From Sphaerulina vaccinii (lineage: Eukaryota > Ascomycota > Dothideomycetes > Mycosphaerellales > Mycosphaerellaceae), in NCBI GenBank assembly GCA_022570795.1, contig JAKUDP010000028.1:434001-498000 (forward strand): a stretch of 64,000 nucleotides of DNA, given 5' to 3'. The notes under the pieces are model-generated. The model saw only the letters and a list, made by a program, of their open reading frames with translations, was not told the origin of the DNA and ran no database searches. The stretch's first letter is position 1; every line of letters starts with the position of its first letter. Made by a program: the position numbers and the translations under genes. Of the stretch, positions 42,867 to 54,024 are shown one piece after another.

Positions 42867-43337
42867 TTGAATCGTCGAGCTATGAGCGATGACGGAGTGA
42901 AAACGACAAAAGGCAGACTGGGCAGTGTGAGCTCCACTGGAACTGCTGCGAGCGCAGATGAACAGCGTACTGCGAGAAGTGAAGCCGACATTGATCGGTA
43001 CAACAACAACAACAACTACCAGAATCGAAGCCTCAGTCCTGGAAAGAAGATCAAAAGAGTCTCCTTCTCATCTGAAGGTGGTTTCCCACAGCCGAACGAA
43101 ACAGAAGAAGGATATGAGGATGAGAGCGAGCCTCCTTCTCCCGAATCGCAGCATTTGGCGCAGCTAGCGACGAGAGGTCCTTGGGCTTTGAACAGGACTA
43201 AAACTGTGAGTATGTTGAATCAGATTGCTGTGGGGGAGTATTGTATTTGGGAAGCTAGACTTACGCCGCCTACTCCTGAGGAATTTGGGGAGGAGGATAG
43301 TACGGCTATGATTCTTGGTGGTGGGTTCAGTACGTGA
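42867..43337 (+). other. In-frame open extension after the ssk2 stop codon
   Basis: Directly after the TAG the ssk2 frame continues for 156 sense codons. The sequence is clearly protein-like: LNRRAMSDDGVKTTKGRLGS, GKKIKRVSFSSEGGFPQPNE, PESQHLAQLATRGPWALNRT and EARLTPPTPEEFGEEDSTAM. An ATG at 42882 could start a separate small protein, but there is no promoter space. I found no in-phase splice donor before the TAG. Options: original C-terminal tail lost by nonsense mutation, programmed readthrough, or a base error. Confidence 0.6.
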
Positions 43338-43628
43338 AAAGAGTTGGGGTGCAGTTGGAAGCATAGTACCTACTTGTGAGATGGGATGGAGATGACTATT
43401 GTTTGGTTTGCAGCATAGCATGAGCGAATGGCGTTATTCTGCGATGGGATTCGAAGTCTGTTTGAGACGTGAGAGTGTGTTATGTACATTTGAGCAACTC
43501 TTATGCACCTATTTCCCCTCTACTTCACAAGCCTTCACATCTCTTGCATTTCGTTTCTATACTCAAGGACAATACAATCGTACCGGATGCTCCATCCAAC
43601 CCGAGTACCAGAAAGCACCATAGACCTG

Positions 43629-43807
43629 TTCGGTACGGAATTCGGACGATCTGCTCGGTATGGGAGCAAAGCTACACGTTCGACGCGGGAGCTCTGGAGT
43701 GTTCGGTGCGGGAACATCAGTCTATTCGGTACGGAATCCATCAAGCTGCTCGGTATGGGCATCAGGCAATAGGTTCGGTGTGGGAGACATCGATCTGTTC
43801 GGTACGT
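43629..43807. repeat. Degenerate 24-bp minisatellite, eight copies
   Basis: The core (t/c)tcggtacgggaa recurs at 43629, 43654, 43679, 43702, 43725, 43749, 43774 and 43798, a spacing of 23-25 bp. Copies differ at a few positions. The array ends where the MITE begins. A further isolated core lies near 44259. Confidence 0.85.
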
Positions 43808-43809
43808 TA

Positions 43810-44119
43810 TTCTTAGAAGCAAAAGGGTCGGGAAAGCTTTGACGATTTTAATATATATCGACGAAGAGAGGAACATCGTCAAACCTGCAGATATAGGGCT
43901 TAATCGTAGATCTATTAATAGCCCGAGCGACGGCGAACATTCTAGTATGCGTCTTATATCGCTGCGATTATGCAAAGGTGTCGAAAAGTAGAATAGCGTC
44001 GACGAGGTTTGAAGTTCTAATTCCAAGGTCGACCGAAGTAGTAGAAATCCGGCCAAATCTAGTAGAAAACCGGCAATATACCACTTTCAAAGGTTTCCCG
44101 ACCCTTTTGCTTTTAAGAA
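43810..44119. mobile_element. MITE with 33-bp terminal inverted repeats and TA flanks
   Basis: The left end 43810..43842 and the reverse complement of the right end 44087..44119 match over 33 bp with two mismatches (core agcaaaagggtcgggaaa). Both ends are flanked by TA (43808..43809 and 44120..44121), the target duplication of Tc1/mariner elements. The 310-bp element has no coding capacity and a TA-rich interior. It would have been moved by a transposase encoded elsewhere. Confidence 0.85.
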
Positions 44120-44443
44120 TATCTGAGTACCAGCGGCATGCCGGTTGCACGTTTCTACTACCAAGATCTTCATTCTATGGAACGATCATACATTCAATAA
44201 GCTTGCCGTATTACGATCCTTGTACCACTGAAGCCGAGAGTGGAAGCTCATATCGACGTCTTCGGTACGGGTTCAAGGAGTGACTCTGGCACCAGCGGCA
44301 TGCCGACCTCGTGAAATGTACCAGCACATTGATGCCGCGGGATCAAGACACATGTGTACCATCAATGCCGCGCTGGCCTAGACCCTAAGGTCGTTCGTCT
44401 TACTATACAATTACATTCTGCTCTACGTGACTGATTTCTAAAG

Positions 44444-46538
44444 CTAGTTATTATAACTTCCCGGCATCCAGCTGCTGATACCTCCTCCTCCGCCTCCAGA
44501 TCCTTTGCTGTTACTGTTATTATCGTTGCTGCTGTCGTTGCTGCTGCTACTTTTGTTGTTATCATTCGAGCCACTTTGCTGCTTGTTGTTGGATCCTGAT
44601 GAGTTTGACGAGTTGTTTCCTGATCCTGACGAGTTGTTGAGCGAGTTGTTCGAGTTGGAACTGTTCGAATTGGAATTGCTTGAGTTGTTCGAATTGCCTG
44701 AGTTGTTCGAGTTGCCTGAGTTGTTCGAGTTGCCTGAATTGTTTGATGAGTCTTTATTCGATTCATTGCCGCTACCACCTGACGATTTGTTGGAAGAATC
44801 GCTGATACCACGATCTTGTCCAGAAGACGATGAGGAATTGTTGCCGCTATTTCCTGGGGAGCCATAGGATGAATTATCGTTCTTATTACCAGAAGATCCG
44901 CTCTCGTTCTTGGAGTACTGGTTGTTGTTGTTCGATGAAGTCTGATTGTTTGATGAGCTTTGATTGTCTGATGAGCTCTGCTTGTTCGATGAGCTCTGAT
45001 TGTTCGATGAGCTCTGACTGTTTGATGAGCTGTTGCTTCCTCCTTGCTGAGACGAACTGCTGTTAGACTGAGACTGGCTGCTATTACCGCCAGATGATCC
45101 TGAGCCATGGTCATTGTTGTTTCCTTTCTGAGAGGAGCCGTTGTCCATTCCTGAGTTCGACCTCGAGGCACCATGATCTTTGTCATTATTACCACTGTTA
45201 CCGTTTCCTCCAGACGAGTTTGTCCTCGAGGAGCCGTGCTCCTGTTGATTGCCTTTCGACTGCCCAGAGCCTCGTCGATCGTTGTCGTGCTGATTGCGCT
45301 GGTTCGACTGGTTCGAGGAGCCGCCACCGTGGCCCCCTCCGTGGTTATTCGAGTTCGAGCCACCTGCTTGGGAGTCAGCGCTGGTCTGCTCAGCAATCTC
45401 TCGAGTAGACACACCACCATGATTGTTGTTGTTATTTCCACCACGCTGACCTTGAGATTCTTGCTGAGCTCCACCTCGTTGGTTGCTGCTTCCTCCAACC
45501 TGATTCCTCTCATTCCATGTTCGATCGATGACCTGTATACAGTGAGCCATAGGTCTCGTTAAGTTAAGTGTCGATAGTGCTTACCTGTAGTGTCCTCTGT
45601 GCAGTTGGCACGACAGAGATGTTCGTGACGCTCACACGTTCATCTTGGTTGAGCATGAAAGCCGCAGACTCAGCAACATCATCGGCGAGCAGAGGCTCCA
45701 TACCCTCCATGAAGTCATCGTATTGCTTTCTGTCGAAGCCAACTCTCTGCTGATGAAAGTGCGTAGCCACAATCCCAGGACGGAGAGCCAAGACCTTGAT
45801 GTTTGTTTCTGAAAGCTCGACCCTCAGACTGTCCGTGAAGGCTTCTTGTGCAGCCTTGCTCGCATGATAGACTGCCTCGCCTGGGAAAGGAGGGACTATG
45901 ATCACATCATGTCAGCAGTCTGTCAGTAGAATATCTACGACATTCAGCCTCGCATCGTTCACCTACCTTCAAGACCAGTGACAGAAGTGACATTCAATAT
46001 GATGCCTCTCTTCCTATTCTTCATCCCACCCACGTTTAGTGCAGCGTAAGCTGCAAACATGTATCCATCAATGTTCGTGCGTGTCATCTGGATGATGTCT
46101 TCAACTTTGAGATCAGGAAATCGGTTTGGTGCACCAAGTGCGAGACCGGCATTGTTGACCAGAATGTCAATATCTCCAACTTCTTTGACAGCTTTGCGGA
46201 CTGCATCTTCGACTTGATCATATCGTGAGATATCGGCTGTACAGTAGACGAGTCTGCCGGAATCTACTTGAAGTTCTCGAGCAAGTTCTACAAAGCATAG
46301 TCAGCTACGAAGAGGCATTGAGGTATGATATGGAGCTTATACCTTGCAGCTTCTTCTCATTCCTTGCAAGAAGAACCAGATTCGCTTTCTGCTTCGCGAG
46401 ACGTCTGGCAATGGCTGCTCCGATTCCTTTTGGCAAATGTGTGAGCTGTTGTCAGGTTATGTTTGAAGCTATTTCGCGATTGAGTTTCATACCCATTGAC
46501 GCGCCTGTGATGAGGACATTTTGGCCTGTGAGGGACAT
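44444..46538 (-). CDS. Short-chain dehydrogenase/reductase with long Asn/Ser/Gly-rich tail
   Basis: Exons 46538..46493, 46426..46343, 46287..45967, 45895..45585 and 45532..44444 join in phase to 616 residues. The first 265 form a classical SDR of the YMR226C/YdfG 3-hydroxyacid dehydrogenase type: MSLTGQNVLITGASMGIGAA (cofactor loop), DILVNNAGLALGAPN, NVTSVTG (Ser), YHASKAA (Tyr/Lys) and LRPGIVATHF, ending VVPTAQRTLQVIDRTWNERN as in the family. The last exon then continues for about 350 residues of Asn, Ser, Gly and Gln with hexapeptide runs (GNSNNS x3-4, QSSSNN-like x5), a prion-like composition. The normal enzyme is cytosolic and NADP-dependent; the tail is unprecedented to my knowledge. Confidence 0.85.
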
Positions 46539-47681
46539 TGTGTCGGATTTTTCTACAAACGATGGTAATGTGCTGAAATTACAAGTCCAGCTTTCTCGGG
46601 AAAAAGATGTTGTTGCTATGGAGCACCTACATGCAGTTAACACGACTGTACGAGAGCTCTATGCATGCTGGTGTTGATCTGTCGTCATAGGCTCTCCAGC
46701 TTGGAGATCGAGTCAGCGCGAACGCCCACGAGTCAGCGGCAGAAGCAGCCAAACGCATTTTGGATGTGTTTGGGCATTGTGAACTGCACTGGCGTCCGTG
46801 AGCAATGCAGGACCTGACACGGCGATGCTGGAAGCAGCCGATTGTTCTTGCCAACGAGATAAATGGTTGAGATATGGTTGCTTGCAGAAATTGGCAGTGT
46901 GAGCGTCATAAAACACTTCGAAAAGCAATCGAGCAGTCATCAGATACTCTTGTTGACAGAAGTTTGATGAAGTTCGATAAGATGTGGAACCGGACAATTT
47001 AGCATATCGAAAATGCTTCCCCCGCGTAGACGATCCAACCCTGCATTGACTCGTGTATCAGCTGGTTCATCACACATGGGGACATAACTTTGTGGACACT
47101 CAATCGCGGTATCATGCTGCTTTTATCGACAGTGGATAGCGTAGAATGAAGTATTGCCTAAGGTGATATTCGTTGACGGCTACAAAGCCAGCAGAGCCAA
47201 TCATGAAGTGTACCAAAGTCAGCCGGAACAGTAGGTTATTACGAAGGAGACAGTGCTTGTAGTCTTTGCACGTCTACGGGCACATACGGAATGAGGAGAG
47301 GTTCATCTGGTTGCTTTGGCATGAGCTTCTGCTAGCATCGCGTGAACTGTGCTGTTTGCAAGGTAACTTTGAGACAAGGCCAGATGTGCCGAAAGCAAGT
47401 GAGACGTGTCGCTCGTACTGAAGAAGTCTAGAAGCTCAATCGCACATTCCAAGCCCGTCATGCCGTACCATTCTTTGAGCGTATTGTGATGATGAAGTTA
47501 GAGAGAAGATGGGTTCTCCTGGCTATTTGGACTCAGCCTTGCCATATCCATGAACGGCCTCAGCTCGGGCCGGGAGCGACCTAACCATCTACTCGGTTCA
47601 TGCGGATAAGAAGGTCGTGGCCAGGCTGATTCATGCATGGCCGACATGATTCCAGTTTTATGCAGTGCTCGAAAATGTCTT
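46539..47681. other. Intergenic
   Basis: Upstream of the SDR gene and 3' flank of the DUF7704 gene. No gene or repeat recognised in this 1.1 kb. Confidence 0.5.
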
Positions 47682-48137
47682 TCAGCTGCGAGGCAGTCCT
47701 ATTCCTAGCAGGAAGCAGGTCCTCAATGTGGCGCCCACGTAGACGAAGCCTAGGTTTCCAGCCCACATTGCATTCCACGTCCACCAGCTGTAGTAGAGTT
47801 CGACACCGGCAGCTTTGCACGCGTAGATGTGACCAAAGTCAGCAATGAGTAGGCCAAGCAAAAGAGTCGACCAGACTTTGCGGCTGTTCGTGGCCCTCAG
47901 GACCAGGGCTTCGTTGAGAGTGAAGGCAAAGTACAGGTTGGCCAGCTGTGAGAGGACAATGCTTTCACGCGTTGAGACTCCGAGGCCTCCGGTTGTCATC
48001 ATCGTGTCATCGAGGTACTTCTGCTGTTGGAAGTGGGCAAAGTATGCACCGACAATGGTTGATACTGGCTCAATCCAGAGAAAGAACAGTCTATATGCCA
48101 GTGGGAGCGGCTCGACCGATGCGTTTCGTGGCGCCAT
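47682..48137 (-). CDS. DUF7704-type small membrane protein
   Basis: Intronless 151-residue frame with about four hydrophobic segments. Family-type motifs are PLAYRLFFLWIEPVSTIVGAYFA at the start, LSQLANLYFAFTLNEALVLRA in the middle, LLLGLLIADFGHIYAC, and WTWNAMWAGNLGFVYVGATL near the end. These match the fungal DUF7704 family, integral membrane proteins of unknown function often found beside secondary-metabolite or accessory genes. Confidence 0.85.
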   Translation of the reverse strand: MAPRNASVEPLPLAYRLFFLWIEPVSTIVGAYFAHFQQQKYLDDTMMTTGGLGVSTRESIVLSQLANLYFAFTLNEALVLRATNSRKVWSTLLLGLLIADFGHIYACKAAGVELYYSWWTWNAMWAGNLGFVYVGATLRTCFLLGIGLPRS

Positions 48138-49344
48138 GCTGTCGAGGGTGTTGACCGGCGCAAAGCTTTAGAGCTGAGCTGAGGAGCAGCTAACCGGAGC
48201 ACACGACAATGTGCAGAAGATGCAGCGAAGAAGTCCTGTAGGATGTAGTAGTACCTAAGTGCTGGCGCCGGTATTGATGACGAACGGAGAATGCTAGGCC
48301 AGAAGCTCGAGCGTGCAACTCTCGGGCAATCCGCAAGCAGGCTGGTGGTGGCGGCGAGTCAAGGAAGATGGCCGCAGGGTTGGCGAAAGTGTATGCAAAA
48401 AGACTGCCAACAGCAACCACCAGCCCCGGTAAACCGTAGGAGAATCTCTCACCGTGACGTCTGGCTCTGCCAGATGAAGCGAGGTTGTTGCTCAGGCTTG
48501 GCTACCATCAAATAAAAATCATGATCGTATGCTACCGAAAGATGCGCTACGGCAAATGACCGCGCGTGGACCGTCACTATTGCACCCATGCCTTGGGTCG
48601 TGCGGTGCATGGCTTGTTTCTTGTCTTGCTTAGGTGTGGTTTATTACCTCTCCTCGAAATCCATACGATCCGTTTCATACACAAACTCTTTATGACAACA
48701 ACAGTCGCAGCAAGGAACCAGGCGGCGCCCGAGCCAAGTTATTAGCTACCTTTGGCTCGAAACAAACGAGACTCTGGTTTGGTTGTGTTGATCCGATTGA
48801 GGAGGCCATTCAAGCGAACCAGCACATTCCCAGCACCGCAGCCACCCACCGATTTCCTGCGCACGAGTGTGCACAAAGTCTGGTCCCGTTTTGATGCTTA
48901 CAGCATATACATATAACCACCGCACGCCAGTTGCCGTTCGCGTGGAAACCAGAGAGCATTGCTGGAAGTACCACCGCCGTTGAGAAGCGTGTCTGTCGTG
49001 CGTCCTCGACCTGGTCCCGTCCCAACTAATTATAACGCTCCTTTACAACGTTCGCTGGGCGCTCCCATATACTACCACGACGACGACGCCACCACCGGTC
49101 GCCGCCCGCGACACACCACTCATTCACTTGTTTCCCGTCCCGGTGCGAGAACACGCAGCCATCTCAGTTTCAGCAGCATTGGGCTGGTGACTGGGCGCTG
49201 TCGCTGCATCGCAGCATTGCATTGAATTGGCCGGATTGGGCCAAAACAGCGCATACCACCACACACACCTCCGCACTCAGCGCGGCTCACCACACCACTC
49301 TCCCTCGACCGCTCTCCTCGAGCCCTCGTGCTGTAGCTGCCACG
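48138..49344. other. Intergenic, long 5' region of the F-box/WD40 gene
   Basis: The last 400 bp are CAC/CGA-rich and probably a 5' leader. Nothing else recognised. Confidence 0.45.
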
Positions 49345-51831
49345 ATGCAGAACAGCACATCGAGCTCCATCTTCACGGGGTACACACCTCACCGTCCTCA
49401 GATGCCCGCCGAGCGACCCCATACCGTGCACGCGTCTTCTTCAGTCAACTTCATTGCCGAGCAGGACGACCGGGAGTACGAGTCCATGTCTGATAACGAC
49501 GATATCACGCCGCGGGCGTCTGCTGTCGAGCCCACATGCTCCAGGGGTGCTGAGATGCACCGCCGACGAATGTCCCGCGATGATACTGCCAATGATATGC
49601 ACGTGCTTGCTAGGTCAGAAGGTTCTGCTGCTACCGCAGGCGCTGTGGACACATTTGGAGTTTTATATGGGGAGATTCCGCCTCACCTTACTGAAGAAGA
49701 ATATCACAGCGAACAAGCACGCCTTCGAAGAGCGAGGGCACCTTCCAGCTTCCTGGCAGATGCAGAGCACGTCGAGTCCAAGTCGGCATCATCCATTGGA
49801 AGGAGGTTCTCCAGGTACTCCAAGGACCGCGTGCACAACCTGCGTGAGAGCATGCACAGGGCACTGCCCGTGTCAGTCGGACGTGGCAGAAGATCAAGCA
49901 CGCCTAATCCCATTGACTGTCAGGAGGCGGCATGTATAAATCCTGCAGTCTTGACGAAACAACCCACTTCACCATCCAAACGCAGCGCTCGACACGACAT
50001 CGACAGACCGCGCAAGTACCGAAACAGCCTCTTTCCTACCGGAGACCGCAAAGACACGCCTGCTCCCACCACAAGTACACTCAGTCAAGGCCTACCCGTT
50101 CGACCTGCTACAGGTGGCCGCTTCGTGCCTGCCATTGGTGCTGCCCCTGGAGGTGACGCTGCCCGCAAGGCCGCTGCTATGCACAATAACAACTTGCTAC
50201 CTACATCATCTGTCCCTGAGTGCTGGGCGGAGCAGGATCTGGACGACCGCAGACACCGACTAGGGTCTATGAGCAGTGCAGCCGATAGTGGAGCAGACTT
50301 ATCAACATACAGCGGGTCTGACCTAGGTTCCATCCGCGACGCAGACGGCGACACTAATATGATGGAGGCACCAGAGCCCCCAACTCGTGACTTCACCGGG
50401 AAGTTCCCAGTCGAGCTTTCGTACACAATCTTCGAACATCTGGACCACAAGAGTCTCCTGAATGCCGAGCAAGTCTGCCAGAAGTGGAAAGAATTGGCTG
50501 CAGATACATCTGTCTGGCGCACAATCTTCCACCGAAAATATCAGCGACAGGTATACACTAACCCAGCTCCAGTCCAAGTCGGAGGAAACGGTATTGGACT
50601 ACCCAACTCGAAGTTTCCCAAGCAGCAATGGAGGAAGATGTACCAAGCTCGCGTTGAACTGGAGAGAAATTGGAGGCAAGGAGCTACCAACGCTGGAAAA
50701 GCCGTGTACTTGTCCGGGCACACCGACAGCGTGTACTGCTTACAGTTCGACGAGGAGAAGATCATTACAGGTTCCCGTGACCGCACCGTTCGAGTCTGGG
50801 ACATCAACACTTATCAATGCATCAAAGTCATTGGCGGCCCAATGGTGAAGCCTGTTTCTGGACCCAAGGTGCTCCGAACCGTGGACTATCCTCATTTCCA
50901 CATGGCAACTGCCAGCGTGAACGGAACTGCGTACGGAGACAACATCTATCACCAGCCAAGTCAATATCACGATGCCAGCATTCTGTGTCTCCAGTACGAC
51001 GAGGAGATCCTGGTCACTGGTTCATCTGATTCAGACTTGATCGTATGGAACATCAAGGATTATTCCTTCAATAGGCGCCTCAGCAAGCACACTGGCGGTG
51101 TTCTGGATGTAGCTCTTGATGCCAAGCACATCATCTCCTGCAGCAAGGACTCGAGAATCATTGTTTGGGACCGGGAGACATTCGAAGCGAAGGGCGAGCT
51201 CATTGGGCATAGGGGGCCAGTGAATGCTGTACAGCTTCGCGGCAACTTCCTCGTTAGTGCGAGTGGCGATGGTATCGCTCGCTTGTGGGACATCAACAAG
51301 ATGGTCCTCGTGAAGGAGTTCACTCCTAAGGAACGAGGTCTCGCTGCAGTAGAGTTCAGCGAAGACATGGAGCATGTCCTGGCTGGAGGCAATGACAACA
51401 TCACGTACAAATTCGAGACCAAGACTGGCCGCGAAGTCATGCAATACACTGGCCACACACAACTCGTACGATCATTGTGGCTAGACAGCGCCAACGACAG
51501 AGTAGTGTCAGGAAGCTACGATTTGGATCTCCGCGTATATGACTTCAACACTGGAGCAGAACTCTGGCGCGGCGAAGAATGGACGACAAGCTGGATGCTG
51601 GCTGCGAAATCCGACTATCGTCGAATCGTGGCTACAAGTCAAGACGGTAGGATCTTGATCGTCGATTTTGGTATACTGAAGGGTGCACCTACCTACCAGT
51701 CCAAGGATGGAATGCCCATTGACAACATCGATCTCCTCCGTGGCATTGAACACACCAGCGCGATCCAGTTTACAAATCCTTTCGTGAACGAACGGGAATC
51801 GCGCAGAGACACAGTCATTCGCAGGTCATAG
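49345..51831 (+). CDS. F-box/WD40-repeat protein (SCF substrate receptor)
   Basis: Intronless 828-residue frame from the ATG at 49345 (the frame is open upstream but lacks ATG). About 345 disordered residues precede an F-box (FPVELSYTIFEHLDHKSLLNAEQVCQKW..) at about 350-395. Seven WD40 repeats follow from about 455, e.g. LSGHTDSVYCLQFDEEKIITGS, GSSDSDLIVWNIKDYS, HTGGVLDVALDAKHIISCS, HRGPVNAVQLRGNFLVSAS and HTQLVRSLWLDSANDRVVSGS. It should bind Skp1 through the F-box and substrates through the propeller, as in Cdc4/Met30-like proteins; I cannot say which ortholog it is. Confidence 0.9.
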   Translation: MQNSTSSSIFTGYTPHRPQMPAERPHTVHASSSVNFIAEQDDREYESMSDNDDITPRASAVEPTCSRGAEMHRRRMSRDDTANDMHVLARSEGSAATAGAVDTFGVLYGEIPPHLTEEEYHSEQARLRRARAPSSFLADAEHVESKSASSIGRRFSRYSKDRVHNLRESMHRALPVSVGRGRRSSTPNPIDCQEAACINPAVLTKQPTSPSKRSARHDIDRPRKYRNSLFPTGDRKDTPAPTTSTLSQGLPVRPATGGRFVPAIGAAPGGDAARKAAAMHNNNLLPTSSVPECWAEQDLDDRRHRLGSMSSAADSGADLSTYSGSDLGSIRDADGDTNMMEAPEPPTRDFTGKFPVELSYTIFEHLDHKSLLNAEQVCQKWKELAADTSVWRTIFHRKYQRQVYTNPAPVQVGGNGIGLPNSKFPKQQWRKMYQARVELERNWRQGATNAGKAVYLSGHTDSVYCLQFDEEKIITGSRDRTVRVWDINTYQCIKVIGGPMVKPVSGPKVLRTVDYPHFHMATASVNGTAYGDNIYHQPSQYHDASILCLQYDEEILVTGSSDSDLIVWNIKDYSFNRRLSKHTGGVLDVALDAKHIISCSKDSRIIVWDRETFEAKGELIGHRGPVNAVQLRGNFLVSASGDGIARLWDINKMVLVKEFTPKERGLAAVEFSEDMEHVLAGGNDNITYKFETKTGREVMQYTGHTQLVRSLWLDSANDRVVSGSYDLDLRVYDFNTGAELWRGEEWTTSWMLAAKSDYRRIVATSQDGRILIVDFGILKGAPTYQSKDGMPIDNIDLLRGIEHTSAIQFTNPFVNERESRRDTVIRRS

Positions 51832-52878
51832 GACGGCATTGTGAATGATTTGGCCAAAGGCAAGGGTAGTGTACGGATTTTCAGGAGAGACGCGAAGCAT
51901 TTGCGACTGTACAGCGACATATCTTCTTTTGGAAAGCATCCTGGATCAGGGGTAGTAGACAGCGTGGAGTTCCGGGTTTCTTTCCTTTCTTGGGCGGGCA
52001 CGTTGTGTTGGGAGGCGTGTAACTGTCATTTCATGACCACTTTTGGCGGCCTTCCAAACGAGTCGGCCATGTCAGCATTCGTTAGCAGCATATGCATGAG
52101 ATACACACACAAGTTCTCTATATAATGATACCACCACTCCGTCTCAGTATTCTCGTTGACTTTCGTCGAGTGACCCAAGATCCACAGTGCTCATTGCCTC
52201 ATCTCTATTCGCCAATAAGTCGACCTGCAGAGTCGAGAAACGCTGTGTTATCTGCAGAGAATGGGTTGCATGTATTTAGCAAAGCTGAACACATACGTAA
52301 CATGTCGAAGCTCACTATGACTGTGTGTATGAGTGTAAGATTGGGATCAAAGGAACACATGACAACGGTAAGTGAGTGATTTGGACTGGATTGGATTTAG
52401 ATCCTGATCGCGCAACATCAGGAGAGGAACTTCAATCGATGTATATATGTCTCCTGCTGAAAGCGTGCTAGGTCTACGCTCTGCTTGGTTCGTCTTGAGC
52501 CTTTCCACTCCCTTCTTCGTCGCTCGTTGATGGCGATGCCGGACCTTAGTAACCAGGGTCGAAATTTCCAGCGTTTAGCGCTCAACCTCTCCTCTGTCGT
52601 GGTGCATTCCACTGTGTGAGGCCGTAGCTGGCAGCGTACTCTTGGCCAGGATATCTACGCAGCTCGTGACTGTGCGCCAGGCATGTCTGCAAGAATGTTC
52701 GCAATCTTGGAGGCCATGGTGACATGCAGTACCACGAGATGCGGCACCTCATACAACATGTCCTTATTCCCGACTGTCCTGGCCGAGCCTTCGCCTCCCC
52801 AGCTACGCGTTCTGGCGCTGCTCCAATGATATTGGCATGATCCAATGCTTATTGTCACTCTTGAAGTGTCTTCTCCTT
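51832..52878. other. Intergenic between convergent genes
   Basis: 3' flanks; open frames are short and featureless. Confidence 0.5.
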
Positions 52879-53265
52879 TCACTTGTTCTTCCCATCCCCC
52901 AGCACCACCACCGCCTTGAGTTCCTTCTTAACAAAAGCCTCGCCATCCTTAACGACGTCTCTCGGTATAGTCAAATCCGGCACAGATCCATTCGCACTGC
53001 CCCCTCCTCCTCCTTCTGATATTGACACGTTCTGCAGAACCATCTTCATAGCCTCATCATAACTTGCGGCATCTCCGCTTCTGAATAGTCTCTCCACGTA
53101 GTCGCGAACGTTTTGAGTCCAGCCTGCTGCTTCGAGACGTTCTTGGAATGTGGTCTGGATTCTTTTGATTCCGCCGTTTTGGAGAAGCGCGAGGTTGACT
53201 TGGTCTTGGAAGTTGGGGTTGTAGGCGGAGGTTGTGCCGTTCACGGGGACCTTGCGGTCTGCCAT
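52879..53265 (-). CDS. Sus1/ENY2-like small protein
   Basis: Intronless 128-residue frame from ATG 53265 (MADRKVPVNGTTS). The layout matches Sus1/ENY2: helix QDQVNLALLQNGGIKRIQTT, then FQERLEAAGWTQNVRDYVERL (compare LRARLIECGWKDQLKAH in ENY2), and a C-terminal VKKELKAVV. A Gly/Ser insert (SEGGGGGSANGS) separates the last two parts. Sus1 joins the SAGA deubiquitinase module and the TREX-2 export complex. The match is by eye and partial, and an unrelated small helical protein is possible. Confidence 0.5.
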   Translation of the reverse strand: MADRKVPVNGTTSAYNPNFQDQVNLALLQNGGIKRIQTTFQERLEAAGWTQNVRDYVERLFRSGDAASYDEAMKMVLQNVSISEGGGGGSANGSVPDLTIPRDVVKDGEAFVKKELKAVVVLGDGKNK

Positions 53266-54024
53266 TGTCACGCGGCGCGTGTACGTATTGTGGTTGTGAT
53301 GGAAAAGCGTGCGCAGACGACTCGATTGCTGATTACTGTCCTTTGGTAACGTTGGTACGATACTGTGGCCGTTGAAGTGTCAAATATGTGGTGTATAGAG
53401 CTGGAGTCTGCAGTGGAAGGTGTAGCTCACGCTAGCGTGACGAAAGCGGCTCTTTCACATGCTGATGCCAAGTCTAGCGTGTCACGAAGCAGAGGCATTC
53501 AGCTGAACAGACACAACGGAAAGCATCTTATACTGAGTTTTGCTGTGGAAACCTACGGAGCAATCTGGCGTCGGCGAGTACTTGTGGGAGCAGACCGATA
53601 TCATAGTTCGAGCTATATGCTGCAGAAGTACATATGAAACTTCTTTCTCGAGATGCTGCATACTCAAGCTGGACATTGATGTGCATCTGACAGAAGTCTC
53701 AAAGCGAGGACACACTCATGCCCCCCCGACAGTGCATGCAGGCCTCAACAACCTCTTCAATATGCCAGCCCAATCTGATGTTGTCATCTTCGACATCTAG
53801 CCACTTTGCGAAGTACCAATAGACTTTCGCTACCCAGGTCGGTGGCACCATGACCATCCAAGGCCCGCTCACTGCAGGTTCATGTGTGTAGCCCGTGGAT
53901 ATGTTTCTTCGGATCGATGTTCGGGCCGAACGAGCGTGCGTGCAGCCAGTGGCTCATGAAAACTGACGCTGTACCGGGAACATCAAGCTCCAGCAGTATG
54001 GTAATGACAGTGGCATAAGCTGGT
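53266..54024. other. Intergenic
   Basis: Nothing recognised. Confidence 0.5.

Larger units (their letters stand above)
43338..44443. other. Repeat-bearing intergenic region
   Basis: Apart from the minisatellite and MITE, the stretch 44125..44380 holds short direct repeats of accagcggcatgccg and related ...atgccgcg strings. Open minus-strand frames here are encoded by repeats and are not genes. Confidence 0.6.

Noticed and set aside
8434..43337. Reassignment of TAG/TAA to Gln as an explanation of the interrupted frames
   Set aside because: VMA2 ends normally at TAG and RPL3 at TAA, so both are ordinary stops here.
43535..44056. 173-codon minus-strand frame
   Set aside because: Encoded by the minisatellite and MITE; repetitive peptide, not a gene.
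44362..45513. 383-codon Thr/Arg-rich minus-strand frame and the Leu-rich plus frame at 44505..44867
   Set aside because: Alternate readings of the low-complexity SDR tail; only the Asn/Ser/Gly frame continues the SDR through a proper splice.
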